Assembly: GCA_017419405.1 (NCBI GenBank)
Contig: JAFOLH010000005.1
Location: forward strand, 186,001 to 250,000
DNA: 64,000 nt
Direction: 5' to 3'
DNA from: Renibacterium sp.
GTDB taxonomy: Bacteria; Actinomycetota; Actinomycetes; Actinomycetales; Micrococcaceae
This document shows, in pieces, positions 52,746-61,314 of this stretch (the stretch's first letter is position 1; every line of letters begins with the position of its first letter). Made by a program: the position numbers and the translations under genes. The notes under the pieces were generated by a model that was given only the letters and a program-made list of their open reading frames with translations, searched no databases and was not told where the DNA came from.

Positions 52746-53525
52746 ATGTCCAAAAGTGTTTCGGTCAAAGACCTCAACGTCTTCTACGGGGATTTCCTCG
52801 CGGTGGAAGACGTCTCGATGGATATTGCGCCCCGCTCCGTCACCGCGTTCATCGGCCCTTCGGGCTGCGGCAAATCGACCTTCCTACGCACCCTGAACCG
52901 GATGCACGAAGTGATTCCCGGTGCGCATGTGAAAGGCCAGGTACTGGTCGACGGCGACGACCTGTACGGCGTCGGCGTGGATCCGGTCACGGTCCGCCGG
53001 CAGATCGGGATGGTTTTCCAGCGGCCGAACCCGTTCCCCACCATGTCGATCCGGGAAAATGTGCTTGCCGGAGTGCGTTTGAACAACAAGCGGCTCTCCA
53101 AGTCCGAAGGCGCGGAGCTGGTCGAGAAGTCGCTCAAGGGCGCCAACCTCTGGAACGAGGTCAAGGACCGTTTGGAGAAGCCGGGCATGGGGCTTTCCGG
53201 TGGCCAGCAGCAGCGGCTCTGCATCGCCCGGGCGATCGCGGTGGAGCCGGAAGTGCTGCTCATGGACGAGCCTTGTTCGGCTCTTGACCCGATTTCCACG
53301 CTGGCTGTCGAAGACCTCATCAACGAGCTCAAAGAAGACTTCACCGTGGTGATCGTGACGCACAACATGCAGCAGGCGGCACGCGTCTCGGACCGGACGG
53401 CGTTCTTCAATATCGCCGGCACCGGAAAACCCGGCAAACTGATCGAGTATGCGGAGACCACCACGATCTTCAACAACCCGACGGTCAAAGCCACCGAGGA
53501 TTACGTCTCAGGCCGCTTCGGATAG
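52746..53525 (+). CDS. pstB: phosphate ABC transporter ATP-binding protein PstB
   Basis: ATPase of the Pst importer; 259 residues, the usual length. Walker A is GPSGCGKST, the ABC signature [14 protein letters not shown], Walker [14 protein letters not shown] and the switch His lies in [24 protein letters not shown] precedes the ATG. No phoU follows; the operon ends at a repeat-rich region converging on a PiT transporter. Confidence 0.96.
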   Translation: MSKSVSVKDLNVFYGDFLAVEDVSMDIAPRSVTAFIGPSGCGKSTFLRTLNRMHEVIPGAHVKGQVLVDGDDLYGVGVDPVTVRRQIGMVFQRPNPFPTMSIRENVLAGVRLNNKRLSKSEGAELVEKSLKGANLWNEVKDRLEKPGMGLSGGQQQRLCIARAIAVEPEVLLMDEPCSALDPISTLAVEDLINELKEDFTVVIVTHNMQQAARVSDRTAFFNIAGTGKPGKLIEYAETTTIFNNPTVKATEDYVSGRFG

Positions 53526-53527
53526 AG

Positions 53528-53667
53528 ATTGGGGCACTCCCATAGTGTCGGCTCCGCCGCCACGATGGGGCCCTCCCCGGCATCTCCCAGACCTCGCGGG
53601 CTCGGCCCGGGGCCCTCGATGCCGTGGGCCCAGTGCCCCACTCTATTGGGGCACTCCCATAGTGTCG
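53528..53667. repeat. repeat cluster between pstB and pit
   Basis: Two identical 23-bp direct repeats (53528-53550 and 53645-53667) bracket about 95 bp of GC-rich sequence containing GGGGCCCTC-type runs. A 9-bp hairpin (53632-53640 with 53647-53655) overlaps the second copy. The region separates two convergent phosphate-transport units and can act as a two-way terminator. Confidence 0.75.
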
Positions 53668-53689
53668 CGCTCGCGAAGTCCCCTCCCCG

Positions 53690-54715
53690 CTACAGCAGAG
53701 GGGAAAGCGCCAGGTAGAGCACCCCGGCGATCGCTGCGCAGACCACCGGGGTGGCGAACCAGGCGAAGCCGATCTTGCCCACGAGCCGCGCGTTCGCCAC
53801 GGAAAAGCGCTGGTTCATTCCGGCGCCGATGATGCTCGCAGTGGTCAGCTGCGTGGTCGCCAAGGGCAGATGCAGGCCGATGCTGCCGATCAGCAGCATT
53901 ACCGCACTGACCGTCTGGGCCACGAAGCCGCGCATCGGGTCCACCTTCACCAAGCGGTCGGAGAGGGTGTAGCCGATCCGCCAACCCCCGGCCAAGGTGC
54001 CCAGCGTCAGGAACACCCCGACGCCCGCGGTGAGCCACCAGACCAACTGGTCCAGGTCGCCGAAGCCTGCTGCGGCGAGGGCGAAGAGCAGCAGTGCGAC
54101 GATCCGGGAACCGTCCTGCAGCCCGTGCCCGAAGGCCACCGAGCCGGCGGCGACGGCCTGCGCACGCCGGAACCGACGGTTGATATTGCTCGGTTGCGCA
54201 TAACGGTAGAACCAGGCAATCGGGAACACCAGCAAATAGGAGACCGCGAAGGCGATCACCGGCGAGATCAGCAGAGGCAACACCACCAAGGCGATCAGGG
54301 TCGAATCCAGTCCGGCCAATCCCGGGGCGCCCTTGATCATCGCGGCACCGGCGGCGCCGGCGATGCCGCCGAGCAGGGCGTGGGTCGATGAGGACGGGTA
54401 GCCGATCCACCATTGCTGGATTCCCCAGATCAGGGCCGCGATCAGCGCGGCCAGGATCATCGACAGCCCTTCGGCCCCGGGGCGCAGCACGAACAGCTGT
54501 TCGTGCAGGGTCAGGGCGAAGCCGGCACTGAGTGTGGCGCCCAGAAGGTTGAAGAACGCGGCCAGTACGACGGCGACCGTCGGGGTGAGTGCCCGGGTGC
54601 GCACCGCTACGGCGACCGTAGAGGCGACGTCCCGGAGGCCGTTCAGGGCGGAGAAGCCTGCAGCCAGCAAACAGATCAGCACCAGGAAAGCGATCGAAAT
54701 CATGGCCGGGCTCAC
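53690..54715 (-). CDS. pit: low-affinity inorganic phosphate transporter, PiT family
   Basis: Cation-coupled phosphate permease. The 341-residue protein has about ten helices and the family signatures GFSALNGLRDVASTVAVAVRTRAL at the N-terminus and GFVAQTVSAVMLLIG in the repeat; the usual GANDxxN sequence is modified to ALNGLRDVAS. The GTG start overlaps the DUF47 stop (GTGA), so both are cotranslated, the typical DUF47-Pit pairing. It complements the high-affinity Pst system encoded next to it. Confidence 0.9.
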   Translation of the reverse strand: MSPAMISIAFLVLICLLAAGFSALNGLRDVASTVAVAVRTRALTPTVAVVLAAFFNLLGATLSAGFALTLHEQLFVLRPGAEGLSMILAALIAALIWGIQQWWIGYPSSSTHALLGGIAGAAGAAMIKGAPGLAGLDSTLIALVVLPLLISPVIAFAVSYLLVFPIAWFYRYAQPSNINRRFRRAQAVAAGSVAFGHGLQDGSRIVALLLFALAAAGFGDLDQLVWWLTAGVGVFLTLGTLAGGWRIGYTLSDRLVKVDPMRGFVAQTVSAVMLLIGSIGLHLPLATTQLTTASIIGAGMNQRFSVANARLVGKIGFAWFATPVVCAAIAGVLYLALSPLL

Positions 54716-55329
54716 GACTCCTTGACGATGATGCTGCCCACTCTGGTCGCCAATAGTCGGAAGTCTTTGGTGATCGCCACCAAATGGTCGGCGAAATCTC
54801 GGTAGCGCGTGTAGTTGGCCGGCTGGTTGTCGCCGAGCAGCTCGGCCAGATAGGCCCGATGCGTCCGTTCCGCCCGCTTGGCCAGCCGGAGCATTTCCAA
54901 CCAGTAATCCTCGAGACCGTCCAAATCGTCCAGGGAGCGCATTGCGTTGACCGTGAGCTCGGCCTGCCGGGCAATCACTTCGAGCTGCTCGGAGGAGCGT
55001 TTGGGCACCCGGTCGATTTTGTAAAGGATCAGGAGTTCGGCAGCCGCATCGAGCTTCTCCATCGCCTCATTGAGAATTCTGGAGAGCGCGTACATGTCTT
55101 CACGCGGCAGCGGATGGATGAAGCTGGTGCGCATCTGGGTGAGCAGCGCATAGTGCAGATCCGTGGATTCGGCTTCCCGCTCCCGGATCAGTGCCGCCAG
55201 TGCGGGATACTCCTTCAACGGTGCGCCGAAGATCTCGGAGAGCGTGTGCACGCCGAGAACCAGCTGCTGAGCCATCTGCGAGAGGATGTTCAGCCCAGCA
55301 CGTTCTTGCGGAAAGAGGCGTAACTTCAC
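54712..55329 (-). CDS. DUF47/PhoU-like accessory protein of Pit
   Basis: A 205-residue all-helical protein of the DUF47 (PhoU-related) family, recognised by the N-terminal FPQERAGLNILSQMAQQLVLGVHTL and the acidic/basic helices with REAESTDLHYALLTQMRTSFIHPLPREDMYALSRILNE. It accompanies Pit transporters and probably tunes their activity or phosphate storage. GTG start with AGGAA upstream. Its stop overlaps the pit start. Confidence 0.88.
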   Translation of the reverse strand: MKLRLFPQERAGLNILSQMAQQLVLGVHTLSEIFGAPLKEYPALAALIREREAESTDLHYALLTQMRTSFIHPLPREDMYALSRILNEAMEKLDAAAELLILYKIDRVPKRSSEQLEVIARQAELTVNAMRSLDDLDGLEDYWLEMLRLAKRAERTHRAYLAELLGDNQPANYTRYRDFADHLVAITKDFRLLATRVGSIIVKES

Positions 55330-55636
55330 CTAGGTTCCTTGCCGTTTCTCTGCTGCTGCGGTTGCCGGGCAGCTGATGATCACGGCCCGCACTGAAAACA
55401 TCCTACTCGCTGGCGCGGCAATGGGTTTCCCGGACTACCTCCGGTTGCTTGGCCGGCCGAGCTGGAGCGGGCAAGTAAATGGTGCCGAACCGGGAGCGCC
55501 TCTCGGCGTAAGGCCGCTCGAAGCGGCTAAAAAATGGAGCCCGGGGGTTCCACGGTTCGACACCACCATCAGTCTCCCGCTTCCGCCCGGCCCTGTCAAC
55601 GCGGACGCGGCGCCGCGCCGCAGCAGCGGGGTGAAT
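55330..55636. other. intergenic region with a minus-strand terminator
   Basis: No gene is supported in this 307-base stretch; open frames here lack start signals. On the minus strand a hairpin (55535-55542 with 55545-55552, one mismatch) is followed by six T (55534-55529), a good terminator for the gene ending at 55637. A second small stem GCCGC/GCGGC lies at 55513-55527. The part near 55330 should hold the promoter of the DUF47-pit operon. Confidence 0.55.
55529..55552 (-). terminator. terminator of the conserved unknown gene
   Basis: On the minus strand TGGAACCC and GGGCTCCA pair at seven of eight positions around two bases and are followed by TTTTTT, the standard intrinsic terminator layout. 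Confidence 0.65.
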
Positions 55637-56272
55637 TCAGTCGAGCTCGCCGCGCCGCCAAGCACCGGCCGCGTGTTCCAGGTCTTCAGCGGTTTTCACC
55701 AAGCGCTGCGCGCTGTGCGTCAGCTTGCTGGCGTGCTCCTCGTTGCTGAACTCCCGGTCGTCCGCGACTCTGCTCTGGCCCAGCGCAATCACCCGGCAGA
55801 AAGCGGCGGTGCGTTCCAGGGCGACATCGAACTCACCGTCGAAGGCACCGGAAAGAATCGCGTCGGTCATGGTTTTGAGCTCTTCGGCGCCAGGCGGTTC
55901 GGCGACGCCGGCGACGACGTGCGATACCTGGGCAGTGTCTTTGCCCTGCTGGAAGTAGACCGCAATCCGTTCCGGATCCCGTTGCGTGGCGGCGCGCAGC
56001 GCGTAGAGCCGCCAGAGCGCCCCGGGCAGGGAGCGGGCAGGGCTTTCCGCCCACAACTCGGCGATGACCTCCAAGCCCTGCTGATCCGCCAGGCTGACCA
56101 GCCGGGCGGTGATCTCCGGATCATCGCTCGCCCGGCCATGGTTGACCAGAGCGTGTGCGGCCAAATGCGCGGCTTCGGAAACCCTGGCCGGATCTGCTCC
56201 GCCGGCAAAGGCCGCGAAGTCGATCGGCGCCATGGGTACCGGCTTGTGTGGTCGCGGGACGTCGTCGCTCAT
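55637..56272 (-). CDS. conserved actinobacterial protein of unknown function
   Basis: A 211-residue soluble, mostly helical protein. Notable segments are VPMAPIDFAAFAGGADPARVSEAAHLAAHALV and ELWAESPARSLPGALWRLYALRAATQRDP, which look conserved in Arthrobacter-like genomes, where I recall copies carrying doubtful polymerase labels. No catalytic motif is visible. TATCGT on the minus strand ends six bases before the ATG, suggesting a leaderless transcript. It is divergent from the tRNA-Lys gene. Confidence 0.7.
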   Translation of the reverse strand: MSDDVPRPHKPVPMAPIDFAAFAGGADPARVSEAAHLAAHALVNHGRASDDPEITARLVSLADQQGLEVIAELWAESPARSLPGALWRLYALRAATQRDPERIAVYFQQGKDTAQVSHVVAGVAEPPGAEELKTMTDAILSGAFDGEFDVALERTAAFCRVIALGQSRVADDREFSNEEHASKLTHSAQRLVKTAEDLEHAAGAWRRGELD

Positions 56273-56448
56273 GATTTGACGATACTCCTGTGCGCTGGCC
56301 GGGTCGAGGAGGTGCTTCGGCCGGCGCACCGGGCGAAAGGCTTCCGGCGATCCCGATTGTCGACGACGGCGGGGTGTGGGGTAAGGTATTAACGTCCATT
56401 TGCGTCAGACCTTTCGGATCACCGGAGCGTCTGGTTGCGGACTGGTCG

Positions 56449-56524
56449 GGGCCTTTAGCTCAGATGGTAGAGCATCGGACTTTTAATCCGTGGGTCGAGG
56501 GTTCGAGCCCCTCAGGGCCCACCA
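56449..56524 (+). tRNA. tRNA-Lys (anticodon UUU)
   Basis: A complete 73-base tRNA plus encoded CCA. The acceptor stem GGGCCTT pairs with AGGGCCC (one G-U), the D arm is GCTCAGATGGTAGAGC, the anticodon loop CTTTTAA gives anticodon TTT, and the T arm is GAGGGTTCGAGCCCCTC. The base at the top of the anticodon stem (position 43) is a T, so the outer pair is T-T, a small departure from close relatives. TTGTCG and TAAGGT upstream (about 56357-56388) may form its promoter. Confidence 0.97.
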
Positions 56525-56595
56525 GGATCGTCTTGCTCGAAGCAAGTGCACGGGAAACCGGGTGCAGCTCCGGTAAGCCGATTTGGTGACCAAGC

Positions 56596-56629
56596 AGAGG
56601 AACCCCGCCCATTCGGGCGGGGTTCCTCT
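56596..56629 (+). terminator. terminator after tRNA-Lys
   Basis: A perfect 15-bp stem (56596-56610 with 56615-56629) and four-base ATTC loop, followed by GTGTTT. It lies 71 bases past the tRNA, leaving a sizeable 3' trailer. Confidence 0.8.
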
Positions 56630-56809
56630 GTGTTTGGCGAGTTATCGGTTGTTTGCTCTGCTCGGCTGCCGAAGCGCAGGTCGGGTCAGCACGTCAGCCG
56701 ACTCCGGACCCTGCGATCTTGGCCGAACAAACACTCCGTGGGCGTTGCCCATGCCACGGTGGGATCGAGTTCTGGATCCCGGTGCCTTCGCACAGTATCG
56801 AGGTACTGG

Positions 56810-58987
56810 TTAGGCGTTGCGGTAGCGTCCGGCGCCTACTGCGATCAGCCCGAGGAGCAGCATGGCCAATCCGCCAATGGCCCACGGCAGGACCCCGCCA
56901 CTTCCGGTGACCGGTAGCGTCCCTGACCCGTCGGATGCCGCCCCGTCGGGTCCTGTCCCGCCGCCCCCGCCGCCGGGGTTGGTGGGTTGGCTGCCGAAGA
57001 CGAGCGTGTACGCGCGCTGGTCTTGGCCGACGGAGTTGCTAGCGGTGATCGTAAACGTGAAACTGCCGGTTTGCGCAGGAGTTCCGGAGATGATGCCCGT
57101 GTTCGGGTCCAGGGAGGTGCCAGGAGGCAGGGTTCCGCCCGAGAGTGCGAACGTGATGGGTTTGGTTCCGGTGGCTTCCACGGTCTGCTGGTAGGGCTGC
57201 CCGATTGATCCCGCGGGGAGCGCGGTCGTGGTGATCACTGGCCGTTCCCGCACTGCGACCGTGTATCCCCGGGTATCGGAGCCAAAGGCGTTGCTTGCCG
57301 TCACGTCGAAAGTGTAGGTTCCCGCTTCCGTCGGCGTACCGCCGAGGACGCCTGTGCTTGGCGCGAGAGCCAGGCCCGGGGGAACTTCGCCGTCGGTGAC
57401 GGAGAAGGTGATCGGGCCCGATCCGATTGCTTTCACGGGTGAGCTTTTCGGGTCGCTGACGATGCCATCGGGCAGGGTTCGTGTCGTGATCTCCGGCGGT
57501 GCGGCGTAGGTGAACCCGTCGTTGAACTTCACATTGTGCGGGTTCCCGGTGTCCGTCACCCCGGCGAGGACGTCGGCACTGATCACCACGTCGACCGAGC
57601 CGCTGGCGTGTGGCGGAGTCGTGACCGTTGCACTGCTTCCGTCGCCGACGAAGTCGGTGCCGGCCACGCCATTGAAGGTCACGCCCGTCGCAGTGAAATT
57701 CAGGCCCAGCGTCGGCGACGTGACGTTCTGCTCCGTTGCGTGGCCGATGCCGAGTGTGCCGAATGAGTTCGAACCCATCGCGTACACCCGGCCGTCGCTG
57801 CCCAGCGCCAAGGTCTGAGTCACCCCGGCCGCACCGGCCGTGATGGTGACCCCGGTCGGCATCTGGCCGGCGACCACGGCTACCGGAGTGTAGTTGTCGG
57901 AGGGCGCCTGGCGGCCGTTTCCGGCAGAGCCGTAGTCGTTGTTCCCCCAGGTGAACATGGCCCCGGTGGTTGAGATCGCGAAGCCGTTTTGCCAGCCGGC
58001 CCCGATCGCGGTGAACTCGGTGCCGACAGGAATTTCACCCGCGGCAACCGGAACCGGAAGGTTCGAATTGCCATCGCTGCCTGTCCCGAGGGCGCCCTGC
58101 GTGCCCCAGCCCCAGGAGTAGAGCCGGTTGTCCGAACCGATGGCGTGGCTGGCTGCCTGCCCACCGGTCACCTTGGTGAACGTGACGCCTGCGGGCATCG
58201 TCACCGCGACCGGGAGCGAGGAGCTGGTGTTCGTGCCATTGCCGAGCGTGCCGAAATTGTTGAAGCCCCAGGCGTAGGCGCGGCCGTTGCTGCCGAGTGC
58301 CACGACGCTCGATCCGGAGCTCAGCATCGTCACGTCTACGATCCGCACATCTGCAGGGATTGCACCGGCGGAGGCGACTACCGGAGTCAAGCTGTCGGTG
58401 GTCGTGCCGTTGCCCAACTGCCCCGAGTTGTTCGCTCCCCAGCCGTAGACCCGTCCGTCGCTGCCGAGCGCAGCAACAGCCTTCCGGTTAACGTTGCCGG
58501 CGGAGATTGAGGTGTAGCTGACCCCGGCGGGCCGGGCGCCCTGGGCAACCAGGACCGGTGAGGTCCGGGCGGTTGTTGTCCCGTCCCCCAATTGCCCTTC
58601 GTCGTTCTCTCCCCAGGCGTAGGCATTTCCGTCGCTCGCAATCGCAACCGCGAACTTGTCACCGCACGCCAGGTCCTTGATCGTCGCGCCAGCCGGGATC
58701 TGCCCTTGCGGGACTTGTACCGGCACTCCGGATCTGATTCCGAAGCCGCCACCCCACTGATACATATGCCCGTCGGAATCGGCGGCGACCCCTCCGCCGT
58801 TGCAGGCTGCAACAAGGGTGAAGCTCAAGGAAGCGTCCACGGTCACGGTCGTGCCGCCGGCGGATGGCCCCGTATTGGGCGTCGGGCTTGCGATTGCTGC
58901 GCTGATCGGGAGCAAACTCAGAACGAGTGCCGCTACGGCAGCCAGGCTCCATCGTTTTCGATGCGATGCGCGTTTAATGATATTCAT
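56810..58987 (-). CDS. LPXTG-anchored surface protein with RCC1 propeller and Ig-like domains
   Basis: A 725-residue secreted, cell-wall-anchored protein. Signal peptide about 1-33; residues 34-50 start a TIG/IPT-like strand pattern (TPNTGPSAGGTTVTVDAS); about 50-410 are roughly seven RCC1 repeats (SDGNAYAWGENDEGQLGDGTT type); then ATGVTFNGVAGTDFVGDGSSATVTTPPHASGSVDVVI completes the TIG fold. Two putative-Ig (He_PIG) domains follow, then LPVTG (691-695), a hydrophobic helix and a basic tail, the sortase signal. A ligand or host role is unknown. GGGGGAGGAATAA before the ATG is a strong ribosome site. Confidence 0.88.
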   Translation of the reverse strand: MNIIKRASHRKRWSLAAVAALVLSLLPISAAIASPTPNTGPSAGGTTVTVDASLSFTLVAACNGGGVAADSDGHMYQWGGGFGIRSGVPVQVPQGQIPAGATIKDLACGDKFAVAIASDGNAYAWGENDEGQLGDGTTTARTSPVLVAQGARPAGVSYTSISAGNVNRKAVAALGSDGRVYGWGANNSGQLGNGTTTDSLTPVVASAGAIPADVRIVDVTMLSSGSSVVALGSNGRAYAWGFNNFGTLGNGTNTSSSLPVAVTMPAGVTFTKVTGGQAASHAIGSDNRLYSWGWGTQGALGTGSDGNSNLPVPVAAGEIPVGTEFTAIGAGWQNGFAISTTGAMFTWGNNDYGSAGNGRQAPSDNYTPVAVVAGQMPTGVTITAGAAGVTQTLALGSDGRVYAMGSNSFGTLGIGHATEQNVTSPTLGLNFTATGVTFNGVAGTDFVGDGSSATVTTPPHASGSVDVVISADVLAGVTDTGNPHNVKFNDGFTYAAPPEITTRTLPDGIVSDPKSSPVKAIGSGPITFSVTDGEVPPGLALAPSTGVLGGTPTEAGTYTFDVTASNAFGSDTRGYTVAVRERPVITTTALPAGSIGQPYQQTVEATGTKPITFALSGGTLPPGTSLDPNTGIISGTPAQTGSFTFTITASNSVGQDQRAYTLVFGSQPTNPGGGGGGTGPDGAASDGSGTLPVTGSGGVLPWAIGGLAMLLLGLIAVGAGRYRNA

Positions 58988-59075
58988 TTATTCCTCCCCC
59001 AAGGAATTCCAAAAACTTTTACAAGCTGTCCAATGGCAGGAATGTGCCAGCGGCCCATTGCGATGCCGGCCGATA

Positions 59076-59118
59076 AATGAGGAGAGGGACGCCGGGTAGC
59101 GGCGTCCCTCTCCTCATT
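59076..59118. terminator. 18-bp perfect hairpin upstream of the RCC1 gene
   Basis: AATGAGGAGAGGGACGCC pairs perfectly with 59101-59118 around a seven-base loop. It could be a leader structure of the RCC1 mRNA, a barrier between the divergent units, or the end of an unseen small RNA. Confidence 0.5.
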
Positions 59119-59419
59119 ATCAGCAGCTTTGCATATCAGTATAGGTCAAATCAGGGCAAAACGTGAAATCCGGTTGCCGATCCGGAGCCTGCTGCCCCGG
59201 GGCAAGGGCGGCAGCAGGACGGGTTGCGATGAAGAGCGGTTCAAAGGGGGCACGTCTCGCTGCGGCGGTTTCCCCCAGCCGCATTCCCGCTTCCGGTACG
59301 GGGAAAACTGGTGCCCGGTCGAGATTCGAAGCTGGTAGTTTCCTGGCAGTTCTGTCGCGGTGCTTGACCCCGAAGTACAGCCACAGCACACTTCATACAT
59401 AGTTGATTCACAGAAAGCG

Positions 59420-59450
59420 AAATCCGCAATAATTCCCATATTGCGGATTT
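59420..59450. promoter_or_regulatory. AT-rich hairpin upstream of the M4 protease gene
   Basis: AAATCCGCAATA (59420-59431) and its complement (59439-59450) form a 12-bp stem with a seven-base loop; CACAG/CTGTG outside extends it imperfectly. The position suits a leader structure or a binding site for a regulator of the protease. Confidence 0.5.
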
Positions 59451-59522
59451 CCGCTGTGTTCGATTATGCAAAATTAGCTATTTTCCTCAACTGATCCTTT
59501 AACCAACTTAGGAATAAAGTTT

Positions 59523-61166
59523 ATGAGAAAAATCTACGCCGTAACCGGCATAGCTTTAGCTGTGGGCCTCCTGTGTACAACGCAGTTCGCAGGTGTCGCT
59601 CAAGCCGCTGACCCTTCGGCAGGCAGCATCGATCCAGCCAACGTGATCACTGAACTCAGCAGCCAGGGGAACGTCGAGCAGATCATCTTCAAGTCCGCGT
59701 ACCGGCCGGCGCAGAGCGCGCTCGGCCGCAGCTCGCAGGCCAGCACTCTGGCGACCGGCCTCAAGGACCTGTTCGCAAGCGCGCCGGGCAGCGAATTCAC
59801 GCTCGACGCGGCTTCGACCAACTCGATCAAACGCTTCACGCAGAACATCGCCGGAGTTCCGGTGCTGGGCTCGTCGCTGACCCAGCTGCTCGACGGGCAG
59901 GGGGCCATCACTTCGGCCATCGGTTCGGTCACCCGTGGCTCCAAGGGCAGCTTCCCGGTCGATCTGGCCGCCGGCCAGGCCGCCGCTCTGGCCACCGCGA
60001 CCCGGGTGGCTTCAGTTGGCAAAGACGCCGCTGCAGTCACCTTGAACGACCAGAAGGCGATTTGGTTCGACGGCGTTCTGGTCGGCAAAGCCGCCAAGTC
60101 CTCGGGAGCCGTTCCGGCCTACCAGTTCAAGTTCAGCACCGGCTTCGCGGAGTCCAGGGTGCTCACGGTGGCTGCCAACGGCGGCGCCATCCTGGATGAC
60201 CGGACCGACCGCAAGGACATCAACCGGGTGGTCTGCGATGCGAACTCGAAGATCGTCGATCTCGACGCCAGCAATGCCGACGCGATGCTCAAGTGCGGCA
60301 AGACCCAGGCCAATAAGCCGACCCGCATCGAAGGCCAGGCCGCATCGTCGGTGGCCGATGTGAATTCGGTGTACAACTTCCTCAATGACACGTCGTCCTT
60401 CTACGCGGCGAACACCAAGGCCAGCGATTTGACCTCGCTGATCGGCAATGACGAGGGCGACGGCCTGGGCAAGGCGATGCGCGCGGTCGTGCGGATCTGC
60501 GTCAAGGACAGCCAGAACGGCACCCAGTGCCCGTTCGCGAACGCGTTCTGGTACAACGGCCAGATGACCTACGGCCAGGGCGTGACCACCGACGACGTCA
60601 CCGGCCACGAACTCACCCATGGCGTGACCGAGGCGACCAACGGTTTGGTTTATGCGGCAGAGTCGGGCGCGATCAACGAATCGATGTCCGACGTCTTCGG
60701 CGAATTCATCGACCTCAGCAATGGCAGCTCCGACGACACCGCGGCCAACCGCTGGAAGATCGGCGAAGGCAGCAGCCTGGGCGTCATCCGCGACATGAAG
60801 AGCCCTGGTTCCTACGGCGATCCGTCGATCTACAAGGGCAGCAATTGGAAGTCCACCGCCAATCCGAGCGATGCCAATGACCAAGGTGGAGTCCACTCCA
60901 ATAGCGGAGTGGGCAACAAACTCGCCTTCCTGATCACCGACGGCCAGACCTTCAACGGCCAGACGGTCAGCGGAATCGGCATCGCCAAGGCGGCGCAGCT
61001 GTACTGGTCCGCCCAGGTGCTGCTGACCTCCAATGCAACCTACGCGACCTTGGGCAAGGCCTTGAACACGGCTTGCCAGAACAATGTCGCCAACAATGTC
61101 GCCGGTACGACGACGGCCAACTGCACCCAGGTGGCCAACGCGGTCAAGGCGGTGGGCATCAAGTAG
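59523..61166 (+). CDS. secreted M4-family (thermolysin-like) metalloprotease
   Basis: A 547-residue zymogen: signal peptide (about 1-28, ending AQA), an N-terminal propeptide to roughly 230, then the M4 domain. Zinc ligands are His362 and His366 in HELTH and Glu386 in ESGAINESMSD; Glu363 is the catalytic base and the later GVHSNSGVGNKLAF holds the transition-state His. It should degrade proteins outside the cell. A TTAGGAATAAAG segment before the ATG gives a moderate ribosome site. A strong terminator follows, then a second secreted protease. Confidence 0.93.
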   Translation: MRKIYAVTGIALAVGLLCTTQFAGVAQAADPSAGSIDPANVITELSSQGNVEQIIFKSAYRPAQSALGRSSQASTLATGLKDLFASAPGSEFTLDAASTNSIKRFTQNIAGVPVLGSSLTQLLDGQGAITSAIGSVTRGSKGSFPVDLAAGQAAALATATRVASVGKDAAAVTLNDQKAIWFDGVLVGKAAKSSGAVPAYQFKFSTGFAESRVLTVAANGGAILDDRTDRKDINRVVCDANSKIVDLDASNADAMLKCGKTQANKPTRIEGQAASSVADVNSVYNFLNDTSSFYAANTKASDLTSLIGNDEGDGLGKAMRAVVRICVKDSQNGTQCPFANAFWYNGQMTYGQGVTTDDVTGHELTHGVTEATNGLVYAAESGAINESMSDVFGEFIDLSNGSSDDTAANRWKIGEGSSLGVIRDMKSPGSYGDPSIYKGSNWKSTANPSDANDQGGVHSNSGVGNKLAFLITDGQTFNGQTVSGIGIAKAAQLYWSAQVLLTSNATYATLGKALNTACQNNVANNVAGTTTANCTQVANAVKAVGIK

Positions 61167-61188
61167 CCGATCTCCGGATCGTCGGCTA

Positions 61189-61230
61189 AAGCGCCGGCCG
61201 CTTCGTACCACGAAGCGGCCGGCGCTTTTT
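61189..61230 (+). terminator. terminator of the M4 protease gene
   Basis: A perfect 18-bp stem (61189-61206 with 61210-61227), three-base loop and a run of five T ending at 61230: a strong intrinsic terminator. Confidence 0.9.
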
Positions 61231-61314
61231 CGGGTCCGGGGTGCCGTCATCTGGAGTAAGAATCGCGGATAAGTGGCTGCCTTGAGCAACTTTTTTGCGG
61301 TTTCCGACCAACTG

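Larger units (their letters stand above)
58988..59522. other. 535-base intergenic region with two long hairpins
   Basis: No convincing gene is present between the divergent RCC1 and M4 protease genes. The region has a perfect 18-bp hairpin (59076-59118) about 90 bases upstream of the RCC1 gene, a 9-bp GC-rich stem around 59190-59220, and an AT-rich 12-bp hairpin (59420-59450) about 70 bases before the protease. The last 100 bases are clearly AT-richer than the surroundings. Confidence 0.6.

Noticed and set aside
55540-55575. GGTTCGACACCACCA segment reminiscent of a tRNA or tmRNA 3' end
   Set aside because: No matching acceptor, D or anticodon arms can be folded upstream on either strand.
55376-56392. 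Long plus-strand open frame of 338 codons
   Set aside because: It is antisense to a gene with a clear promoter and terminator and has the Arg/Pro/Gly-rich composition of a GC-rich shadow frame.
56525-56595. Stretch after tRNA-Lys (GGGAAACCGGGTGCAGCTCC) resembling the conserved core of a cobalamin riboswitch
   Set aside because: The later conserved CCACTG-type B12 box is missing, the segment lies in a tRNA trailer, and the next gene is on the opposite strand, so it cannot act as a riboswitch for it.
56630-56809. Open frames suggesting a gene remnant between the tRNA terminator and the RCC1 gene
   Set aside because: No start signal, no recognisable domain and no inverted repeats; too short to call a pseudogene.
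59120-59389. Minus-strand frame of 89 codons upstream of the M4 protease
   Set aside because: No ribosome binding site, Arg/Pro/Ala-rich shadow-like composition and no domain.
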